Of a stretch of 6,811 nt of DNA, positions 1 to 5,029 are shown in pieces. Positions within the stretch are counted from its first letter, which is position 1. Every line of letters starts with the position of its first letter. Source of the stretch: Hyphomicrobiales bacterium (GTDB taxonomy: Bacteria; Pseudomonadota; Alphaproteobacteria; Rhizobiales; Beijerinckiaceae). The translations under genes and the position numbers were made by a program. The stretch spans positions 1 to 6,811 of the forward strand of contig JAQGKM010000242.1 of NCBI GenBank assembly GCA_028290125.1, read 5' to 3'. Below the pieces are notes generated by a model. It did not search any database. It was given only the letters and a program-made list of their open reading frames with translations, and had not been told where the DNA came from.

Positions 1-963
1 CAGGACATTGTTGACCTGGTTCGGATAATCTGAGCGCCCCGTCGCGATGATCGCATCCGGCCGCGCCGCGCGCGCTTCCTCGGGCATGATTTCAGGATGC
101 GGATTAGCCATGGCGAGAATGAGCGGCCGCGAGCCCATGCGCTTGACCATGTCGGCCTTCAGCACGCCACCGGCCGAAAGGCCGAGGAAGATGTCGGCGT
201 CGTGGATCACGTCGCCCAGCGTGCGCGCGTCGGTGACCTGCGCGTAACGGACGTTCTCGGGATTCATGCCCTCGTTGCGGCCGACGTGAATGACGCCGTA
301 GAGATCCGACACGAAGATGTTCTCGCGCCGCACGCCCAGTTCGACGAGCAGGTCGAGGCACGCAAGCGCCGCCGCGCCGGCGCCCGAGCAGACGAGCTTG
401 ATGTCCGACAGATTTTTGCCGACGAGCTCCATGGCGTTGAAGACCGCCGCGCCGACGACGATCGCGGTGCCGTGCTGGTCGTCGTGGAAGACCGGGATCT
501 TCATCCGCTCGCGCAATTTGCGCTCGACGATGAAACATTCCGGCGCCTTGATGTCTTCGAGGTTGATGCCGCCGAACGTCGGCTCCATCGCGGCGATGAT
601 GTCGACCAGCTTGTCGGGATCGTTTTCGTCGAGCTCGATGTCGAACACGTCGATGTTGGCGAATTTCTTGAACAGGCAGGCCTTGCCTTCCATCACCGGC
701 TTGCCGGCGAGCGGCCCGATGTTGCCCAGTCCCAGAACCGCCGTGCCGTTGGTGATGACCGCAACGAGATTTCCGCGCGACGTGAGATAGCGCGCCTGTT
801 CCGGATCGTCCGCGATAGCCGTGCAGGCGGCGGCGACGCCGGGCGAATAGGCGAGCGCCAGGTCATGCTGGTTGGTCATGCCCTTGGTGGGCACCACGGA
901 GATTTTTCCGGGCGTCGGGAAGGTATGGTAGGCGAGCGCCGCCTTTGCGAGCTGGTCGTCCAT
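1..963 (-). CDS. maeB: NADP-dependent malic enzyme, MaeB type (3' end cut off by window)
   Basis: Catalyses oxidative decarboxylation of malate to pyruvate with reduction of NADP, a cytosolic step feeding pyruvate and NADPH when cells grow on C4-dicarboxylates. The 321 visible residues begin MDDQLAKAAL, matching the start of E. coli MaeB as I recall it. Visible active-site features at the positions known in MaeB are Tyr39 in AYSPGV, Lys94 in MEGK, the metal ligands Glu136-Asp137 in NLEDIK and Asp162 in HDDQHG. The nucleotide-binding loop SGAGAAA is at about 193-199, and the visible part ends in GRSDYPNQVNNVL. MaeB proteins are about 760 residues, with a C-terminal phosphotransacetylase-like regulatory domain; that half would lie outside the window, so the long hybrid form is assumed. 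The ATG lies 13 bases after the stop of the LuxR-type gene, with only a weak GGA ribosome site, so co-transcription and perhaps translational coupling are likely. Family assignment is very secure; strict NADP preference is inferred. Confidence 0.95.
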   Translation of the reverse strand, partial: MDDQLAKAALAYHTFPTPGKISVVPTKGMTNQHDLALAYSPGVAAACTAIADDPEQARYLTSRGNLVAVITNGTAVLGLGNIGPLAGKPVMEGKACLFKKFANIDVFDIELDENDPDKLVDIIAAMEPTFGGINLEDIKAPECFIVERKLRERMKIPVFHDDQHGTAIVVGAAVFNAMELVGKNLSDIKLVCSGAGAAALACLDLLVELGVRRENIFVSDLYGVIHVGRNEGMNPENVRYAQVTDARTLGDVIHDADIFLGLSAGGVLKADMVKRMGSRPLILAMANPHPEIMPEEARAARPDAIIATGRSDYPNQVNNVL

Positions 964-976
964 GGCGTTCCAATCT

Positions 977-1753
977 TTACACGGGCGCGTCGAGATCGGC
1001 CGCAACAGCCGACCAGCGCGAACCCATCGCGAGTCTCTGTGCGAACAGGGCGACTTCCGTGCGGTTGGTCAAGCCCAACCTTGCGATGGCGGCGCCGACA
1101 TGCGCCTTCACGGTGGCTTCCGAAATCCCCATGCGGTAGGCGATTTCCTTGTTGGAGTGCCCACTTCCGAGATATCCGATGACGCGCCACTGGGTCGCGG
1201 TCAGCCTGTCGATTTCCTGCGGACGCTGGCGGCGATCCGCGCCGGCGTTGTCGCTGCGCCGCAACATGGTGCGGATCGCCTCGGCGAGACCGCGCGGCGT
1301 GATGTCGCGAGGCGCAGCCTTCACCTGCGTGCAAGCCTCGAGCGTCTGCACGCCCGGCGTCGCCGACAGGAGCAGCATGGGAATGGCGCGGAACGGCCGC
1401 AGCCATCCGCCCAGCGTCTCGGCGCCGAGCTCGTTCAGAAGAGCCGCGTCGACGATCAGCAAGGCGTGGCTGCGCGAGTCGAGATGACGCGCGGCGCGGA
1501 TGTCATCGAGTTCTGGACGGATCACCGTGACGGCCGGAAAATGCGCCACCGCAAGCGTGGTGACGGCGAAGGCCAGCAGAGAGTCGCTGGTCAGGACGGC
1601 GATGCGCGCTTCATTGCGGGTCGGCAGCGCAAGCGCGAAAGCCGCAGCGGCGGCGGGCGTCAGCGCAGCAGGTACGCGGCGCACGCGCTCGAAGGCCGCG
1701 GCTCCCGCCGTCTCCGGATCAAGTCGTACGACGGCTTGAGACTTCGTCCCCAT
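977..1753 (-). CDS. LuxR/NarL-type response-regulator-like transcription factor with degenerate receiver domain
   Basis: A 258-residue predicted DNA-binding regulator. The C-terminus (about 184-243) is a clear GerE/LuxR helix-turn-helix: LTATQWRVIGYLGSGHSNKE followed by ISEATVKAHV and RLGLTNRTEV. Residues about 50-165 read like a receiver fold. IAVLTSDSLL stands at the first strand, Asp102 in ALLIVDAAL sits where the phospho-acceptor is expected, and Ser130 in LLLSATP matches the conserved Ser/Thr. The usual acidic pair is reduced to one Asp (57), and the invariant Lys is not clearly present: the expected KD reads Arg149-Asp150, with Lys145 nearby. I therefore call it a pseudo-receiver that may work without canonical phosphorylation. 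The ATG at 1753 is chosen because AGGAAGG sits 7 bases upstream. The frame stays open to a TTG at 1846, but that start overlaps the predicted sigma-54 promoter. No histidine kinase gene is in view. The adjacent malic enzyme is the obvious candidate target or co-regulated partner. The family is secure; its targets are unknown. Confidence 0.88.
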   Translation of the reverse strand: MGTKSQAVVRLDPETAGAAAFERVRRVPAALTPAAAAAFALALPTRNEARIAVLTSDSLLAFAVTTLAVAHFPAVTVIRPELDDIRAARHLDSRSHALLIVDAALLNELGAETLGGWLRPFRAIPMLLLSATPGVQTLEACTQVKAAPRDITPRGLAEAIRTMLRRSDNAGADRRQRPQEIDRLTATQWRVIGYLGSGHSNKEIAYRMGISEATVKAHVGAAIARLGLTNRTEVALFAQRLAMGSRWSAVAADLDAPV

Positions 1754-1760
1754 GATGGCG

Positions 1761-1767
1761 CCTTCCT
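1761..1767 (-). promoter_or_regulatory. Shine-Dalgarno site of the LuxR-type gene
   Basis: On the minus strand AGGAAGG lies 7 bases before the ATG at 1753. It is the best ribosome binding site seen in this window and settles the start of the regulator against the upstream in-frame TTG at 1846. Confidence 0.75.
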
Positions 1768-1828
1768 GCCCGGATTTCTTGTCACGCGCCTGCTTGCATG
1801 CAGGCAGCACGGCTTCCGCAGCATTCAT

Positions 1829-1846
1829 TAGCCAGCATCGTGCCAA
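1829..1846 (-). promoter_or_regulatory. Predicted sigma-54 (-24/-12) promoter for the luxR-type/maeB operon
   Basis: The minus strand reads TTGGCACGATGCTGGCTA. Against the established RpoN consensus YTGGCACG-N4-TTGCW it keeps the whole -24 box, the exact spacing, the invariant GG (1844-1843) and GC (1832-1831), and a T in the W position. The only core mismatch is TGGC for TTGC. Taking C1831 as -12 puts the transcript start near 1819, giving a leader of about 66 bases before the ATG at 1753. No better sigma-70-type pair was noticed in this gap. The assignment is by eye and has no experimental support here. Confidence 0.5.
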
Positions 1847-1905
1847 CCGGGCGCCGTAACGGAAACAAAGGCAATGCCAGCAAAAACAGCGCGCTGAAAC
1901 GCACG

Positions 1906-1931
1906 ACGCCCCGCCTGTTGGGGCGGGGCGT
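1906..1931 (-). terminator. GC-rich hairpin terminator downstream of serA
   Basis: ACGCCCCGCC (1906-1915) pairs perfectly with GGCGGGGCGT (1922-1931) around a 6-base loop, giving a 10-bp, mostly G-C stem about 50 bases past the serA stop. Read in the serA direction, the tail is CGTGCGTTTC, a weak T run. In the plus direction it is GCGGTTTTCC. It could work both ways, but serA is the only visible gene that needs it. Confidence 0.7.
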
Positions 1932-1960
1932 GCGGTTTTCCAGAATTCAGTGCGGGATCT

Positions 1961-1976
1961 GTCCGGAAATCCGGAC
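1961..1976. promoter_or_regulatory. Perfect palindrome, candidate enhancer site for a sigma-54 activator
   Basis: GTCCGG-AAAT-CCGGAC is a perfect 6-bp inverted repeat with a 4-base centre. It lies just past the serA stop and is centred about 150 bases upstream of the predicted sigma-54 transcription start, a usual distance for a bacterial enhancer binding protein. It resembles the rhizobial DctD site as I remember it (TGTGCGG-AAAT-CCGCACA). Two further GTGCGG half-sites lie at 1930-1935 and 1950-1955. It may instead be a small RNA hairpin at the 3' end of the serA message. Confidence 0.4.
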
Positions 1977-1982
1977 GCGAGA

Positions 1983-3236
1983 TCAGCTTGCGTAGAGCAG
2001 GCGCGCGCGGATGGTGCCGCTGATCGACTTCATTTCCTCGAGCACGGCCTCGGCGTCGCCGCTGCAGCCATCGGCTTCCACGACAACATAGCCGAGATCG
2101 CCCTCGGTCTGCAGGTACTGCGCGGCGATGTTGACGCCGTGGCGCGAGAAGATCTGGTTCAGCGCATTCATCATGCCCGGCACGTTCTGATGGACGTGGA
2201 TGAATCGCGTGCCCTGCGCGCGCGAGGGCAGCTGCACCTGCGGGAAGTTCACCGCGCCAACGGTCGAGCCGGCGTCGCTGTATTCCACCAGCTTGCGCGC
2301 GACTTCCGCGCCGATGCGCTCCTGCGCTTCTTCGGTTGAGCCGCCGATATGCGGGGTGATGATGACGTTCGGCAGACCCTGGATCGGGGTCAGGAATTTC
2401 TCGTTGTTCGAGCCGGGCTCGACCGGGAACACGTCGACGGCGGCGCCGGCGAGATGTTTCGAGCGCAGCGCAGCCGCCAGCGCCTCGAGATCCACCACGG
2501 TGCCGCGCGCATTGTTGATGAGGTACGAGCCCTTCTTCATCTTGGCGAGCTGCTCGGCGCCGATCATGTTGGCGGTCGCGGGCGTCTCGGGCACGTGCAG
2601 GCTGACGACGTCGGCCGTGCGCAGCAGTTCGTCGAGGCTTTCCACCGGCTCGGTGTTGCCGTGGCGCAGCTTGTCGGTGACGTCGAAATAGATGACGCGC
2701 ATGCCCATGGCTTCGGCCAGCGTCGAGAGCTGGCTGCCGATGCTGCCGTAGCCGACGATACCGAGAGTCTTGCCGCGCACCTCGATGGAGCCTGTCGCCG
2801 ACTTGTCCCAACCGCCGTCATGCGCCGAGACCGAGCGCGGGAAGATGCGGCGGAACAGCATGACGATTTCGCCGATGACGAGTTCGGCCACGCTGCGCGT
2901 ATTGGAATAAGGCGCGTTGAACACCGGAATGCCGCGCTTGCGGGCGGCGTCGAGGTCGACCTGGTTGGTGCCGACGCTGAAACAGCCGACGGCGATCAGC
3001 TTCTCGGCCTTGGCGAAGACCGCGTCGGTCAGCTGCGTGCGCGAGCGGATGCCGATGATGTGGACGTTGCGGATGGCCTCGTCGAGTTCGTCGCCATCGA
3101 GCGCCTTCATCAGGCGCGTGGTGCTGGAATAGCCCGACCCGGTGATCAACTCCACGGCGCTGTCATTGATCCCCTCGAGGAGAAGAATGCGGATCTTGTC
3201 CTTGGCGAGCGAAAGCTGGTGATTGTGGCCGTGCAT
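1983..3236 (-). CDS. serA: D-3-phosphoglycerate dehydrogenase, short ACT-domain (E. coli-like) type
   Basis: Oxidises 3-phosphoglycerate to 3-phosphohydroxypyruvate with NAD, the first committed step of serine synthesis, in the cytosol. The 417 residues compare with 410 in E. coli SerA and align with it nearly end to end. The Rossmann motif VGYGSIG is at 161-167 with Asp185 as the ribose-binding acid. Catalytic Arg244, Glu273 and His296 correspond to E. coli 240, 269 and 292. The C-terminal ACT domain (about 343-417) keeps His349, Asn351 and Asn369, equivalent to the serine-binding 344, 346 and 364, so feedback inhibition by serine is predicted. The Gly-Gly hinge of the E. coli enzyme (around 336-337) is replaced by SRAQGTR. 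The ATG gives a slightly longer N-terminus (MHGHNHQLSLAKDK) than E. coli. The gene stands alone: no serC or serB is adjacent, its left neighbour lies beyond a terminator and its right neighbour is divergent. Identification is very secure. Confidence 0.96.
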   Translation of the reverse strand: MHGHNHQLSLAKDKIRILLLEGINDSAVELITGSGYSSTTRLMKALDGDELDEAIRNVHIIGIRSRTQLTDAVFAKAEKLIAVGCFSVGTNQVDLDAARKRGIPVFNAPYSNTRSVAELVIGEIVMLFRRIFPRSVSAHDGGWDKSATGSIEVRGKTLGIVGYGSIGSQLSTLAEAMGMRVIYFDVTDKLRHGNTEPVESLDELLRTADVVSLHVPETPATANMIGAEQLAKMKKGSYLINNARGTVVDLEALAAALRSKHLAGAAVDVFPVEPGSNNEKFLTPIQGLPNVIITPHIGGSTEEAQERIGAEVARKLVEYSDAGSTVGAVNFPQVQLPSRAQGTRFIHVHQNVPGMMNALNQIFSRHGVNIAAQYLQTEGDLGYVVVEADGCSGDAEAVLEEMKSISGTIRARLLYAS

Positions 3237-3269
3237 GTTCCAAAAACCCTGATCTGACCTGCATCCGGG

Positions 3270-3297
3270 GTTCTAAACTCTATTTCGATTGACGCAA
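3270..3297 (-). promoter_or_regulatory. Possible housekeeping promoter of serA
   Basis: On the minus strand TTGCGT (3297-3292) and TAGAAC (3275-3270) are separated by 16 bases, giving a leader of about 25 bases before the serA ATG. TAGAAC matches TATAAT at 4 of 6 positions; the -35 is a weak match of 3 in 6. This is tentative. Confidence 0.35.
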
Positions 3298-3319
3298 CCT
3301 CCGTGCAGTGCGATATACC
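3289..3319 (+). promoter_or_regulatory. Possible housekeeping promoter of the DEAD-box helicase gene
   Basis: TTGACG (3289-3294) is followed after 17 bases by GATATA, or after 19 by TATACC. The -35 is a strong match to the sigma-70-type consensus and the -10 is fair. Transcription would start near 3325 and leave a leader of about 200 bases. Its -35 box overlaps the -35 of the proposed divergent serA promoter. Confidence 0.45.
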
Positions 3320-3325
3320 GCCCAG

Positions 3326-3522
3326 CCTCCTTGAGGCGCTTTGCGCTCCAGCCGCGTCAGGCGCACGGCCATTTGGCCCGTGACGTCCCATCTGTTGAGC
3401 GCAGGGGTTTTCCCCCAGACAGCCCAGGTACGCGGGGCTCGTCCCCATCTTAACGAGACCAGCGAACGACCCGTGCGATCCCGCGCGGACGCCCGGTCTC
3501 ATTCAATTGGAAAGATAGCCAC
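3326..3522 (+). promoter_or_regulatory. Hairpin-rich 5' leader of the helicase gene
   Basis: This stretch of about 200 bases has no convincing gene but many potential stem-loops: GCGC-TTT-GCGC (3337-3347); a 7-bp stem with one bulge and loop ATTT (3364-3382); GGGG-TTTT-CCCC (3404-3415); AGCCC/GGGCT (3421-3439); and CCGTGCG-ATCC-CGCGCGG (3471-3488). The last is enclosed by GAGACC (3455-3460) and GGTCTC (3495-3500), which closes just before the ribosome site. Long structured leaders are known for cold-shock and RNA helicase genes, so temperature-dependent or autoregulatory control is a reasonable guess. I do not recognise a named riboswitch or RNA family. Confidence 0.45.
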
Positions 3523-3525
3523 TTG
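3509..3525 (+). promoter_or_regulatory. Ribosome site and TTG start codon of the helicase gene
   Basis: GGAAAG (3509-3514) lies 8 bases before TTG (3523-3525). The resulting N-terminus, MTTFKDLGLA, is the usual beginning of this family, and no in-frame ATG precedes the Q motif, so the rare TTG start is well supported. Confidence 0.65.
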
Positions 3526-4860
3526 ACCACTTTCAAGGATCTCGGCCTCGCCGGGACCATCCTCCGTGCGCTCGACGAAGAGGGTTACACCATTCCGACG
3601 CCGATCCAGGCGCAGTCGATCCCTACCCTGCTCGAAGGCCGCGACCTGCTTGGCATCGCCCAGACCGGCACCGGCAAGACGGCCGCCTTCGCGCTGCCGA
3701 TCATCCAGCGCATGCTCGCCAACCCCGTGCCGCACCGCTCCGCCATGTGCCGCGCCCTCGTGCTCGCCCCGACGCGTGAACTCGTCGCGCAGATCGCCGA
3801 ATCCTTCCGCACGTACGGCCGCTTCGCGCAGATCCGCGTGACCTCGATCGTCGGCGGCGTCGGCCACGGCCCGCAGGTCCAGGCCATGGCGCGCGGCGTT
3901 GACGTGCTCGTCGCCACGCCCGGCCGTCTGCTCGACCACATGGCCGGCGGCACCGTGAAGCTCTCGAGCACCGAGTTCATCGTTCTCGATGAAGCCGACC
4001 ACATGCTCGACCTCGGCTTCGTCGTGCCGATCCGCAAGATCCTGTCGCGCCTGCCCGCCAAGCGCCAGAGCCTGTTCTTCTCGGCCACCATGCCGAAGGA
4101 GATCGCCTCGCTCGCCGGCGACATGCTGACCAACCCCGCGCAGGTCCAGGTGACGCCGGTCGCCACCACCGCCGAGCGCGTCGGTCAGTCGGTCTATCTC
4201 GTCGACACCAAGTCCAAGCGCGACCTGCTGGTCGAGCTGCTGCGCGCGAAGGACTTCTCGCGCGTCATCGTCTTCACGCGCACCAAGCGCGGCGCCGACA
4301 AGGTCGCGACGCATCTGCTCGACTCCGGCATCGCCGCTGCGGCCATCCACGGCAACAAGAGCCAGGGCGCGCGCCAGCGTGCGCTGAGCGAGTTCAAGGA
4401 CGGCCGCACGGGCGTTCTGGTCGCCACCGACATCGCCGCGCGCGGCATCGACGTCGACCATGTCTCGCATGTCGTGAACTTCGAACTGCCGGACGTCGCC
4501 GAAAGCTATGTCCACCGCATCGGCCGCACCGCGCGCGCCGGCGCCGAGGGCCTGGCGATTTCGTTCTGCGACAATGAAGAGCGTCATCTCCTGCGCCAGA
4601 TCGAGCGTCTGACGCGCCAGAGCCTGCCGGTCACCGACCGTCGCAGCGAAGGCACGAAGAATGTCGTCGAGACCGCAGGTCCCGCTCCGGCCCAGCGCCG
4701 CGGCGGTCGCCCGCAGAACTCAGGCGGCGCACGCCCGAGCGGCGACAAGCGCGGCCCGGCCCCGGCTCACGCCGGAGCTGGCGCCCGTCCGAGCGGCGAT
4801 CGCCGCTTCGGCAACGGCGGCGGCGGCAACCGTCCGCAGCGGGATGCGCGTCCGAACTGA
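3523..4860 (+). CDS. rhlE: DEAD-box ATP-dependent RNA helicase, RhlE-like
   Basis: Unwinds or remodels structured RNA using ATP; family members act in ribosome assembly, mRNA decay and cold adaptation. All helicase motifs are present in the 445 residues. The Q motif has Phe4 and PTPIQ (25-29). Walker A is AQTGTGKT (46-53), motif Ia is PTRELVAQ (83-90), Ib is TPGR (132-135) and DEAD is at 156-159 in VLDEADHM. SAT is at 187-189, VIVFTRTK at 248-255, ATDIAARGIDV at 301-311 and HRIGRTARAG at 331-340. Residues from about 371 form a basic, Gly/Arg/Pro-rich, probably disordered tail with two copies of GARPSGD(K/R)R at 402-410 and 420-428, likely a general RNA-binding extension. Such tails vary among RhlE, DeaD and SrmB relatives; the short core without a DeaD-type RNA-binding domain favours RhlE. 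The gene is monocistronic in view: it diverges from serA and converges on glgB. The family is certain; the exact subfamily name is less so. Confidence 0.94.
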   Translation: MTTFKDLGLAGTILRALDEEGYTIPTPIQAQSIPTLLEGRDLLGIAQTGTGKTAAFALPIIQRMLANPVPHRSAMCRALVLAPTRELVAQIAESFRTYGRFAQIRVTSIVGGVGHGPQVQAMARGVDVLVATPGRLLDHMAGGTVKLSSTEFIVLDEADHMLDLGFVVPIRKILSRLPAKRQSLFFSATMPKEIASLAGDMLTNPAQVQVTPVATTAERVGQSVYLVDTKSKRDLLVELLRAKDFSRVIVFTRTKRGADKVATHLLDSGIAAAAIHGNKSQGARQRALSEFKDGRTGVLVATDIAARGIDVDHVSHVVNFELPDVAESYVHRIGRTARAGAEGLAISFCDNEERHLLRQIERLTRQSLPVTDRRSEGTKNVVETAGPAPAQRRGGRPQNSGGARPSGDKRGPAPAHAGAGARPSGDRRFGNGGGGNRPQRDARPN

Positions 4861-4870
4861 TCCGACAAAC

Positions 4871-4903
4871 GAAGAGGGGCTGCGCATAGCGCAGCCCCTC
4901 TTC
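4871..4903 (+). terminator. Perfect 15-bp hairpin, terminator between convergent helicase and glgB genes
   Basis: GAAGAGGGGCTGCGC (4871-4885) is followed by loop ATA and its exact complement at 4889-4903. It begins 10 bases after the helicase stop codon. Neither side has a long T run: the minus-strand tail is GTTTGTC and the plus-strand tail is GGCATTG. It probably serves the helicase message and could also stop glgB transcripts coming from the other side. Confidence 0.75.
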
Positions 4904-4905
4904 GG

Positions 4906-5022
4906 CATTGCGAGCGCAGCGAAGCCATCCAGAGGCCGCATACGAGGCCTTCATCGCACGCCGCAAGCATCACACGAAACGGGTCCCACTCGGGCCTGGA
5001 TTGCTTCGCTGCGCTCGCAATG
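4906..5022. repeat. Long inverted repeat, REP-like dispersed element
   Basis: The 27-base arms at 4906-4932 and 4996-5022 are inverted copies with one mismatch (26 of 27), separated by 63 bases. Each arm carries the core ATTGCGAGCGCAGCGAAG. From memory, this core is common between genes in Bradyrhizobium- and Rhodopseudomonas-like genomes. The element fills the gap between the helicase terminator and the glgB stop. No open reading frame worth keeping lies in it. It may fold into an RNA hairpin that protects the glgB 3' end. Confidence 0.75.
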
Positions 5023-5029
5023 ACGGGCG

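Noticed and set aside
97..1182. Long open frame on the plus strand, 361 codons, opposite maeB and the regulator gene.
   Set aside because: It overlaps two well-identified genes on the other strand, and its Arg/Asp/Val/His-rich translation is the usual antisense artefact of GC-rich coding DNA.
1754..1846. N-terminal extension of the LuxR-type regulator to the in-frame TTG at 1846 (31 extra residues).
   Set aside because: The ATG at 1753 has a strong ribosome site, the extension shows no domain, and it would overlap the predicted promoter.
2349..3257. Open frame of 302 codons on the plus strand opposite serA.
   Set aside because: Antisense shadow of a secure gene; low-complexity composition with no recognisable domain.
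3237..3522. Possible 6S RNA, tmRNA, SRP RNA or RNase P RNA in the divergent gap.
   Set aside because: The short signature sequences of these RNAs that I know were not found on either strand.
3341..3526. Leader frame of 61 codons whose TGA overlaps the helicase TTG start as TTGA, suggesting translational coupling.
   Set aside because: It starts with TTG and has no clear ribosome site. It is Arg/Ser-rich and lies across the predicted hairpins. The overlap is probably chance, though conservation of the frame in relatives would reopen it.
3499..4587. Open frame of 362 codons on the minus strand opposite the helicase.
   Set aside because: Antisense shadow; rich in Arg, Asp, Gly and His with no family resemblance.
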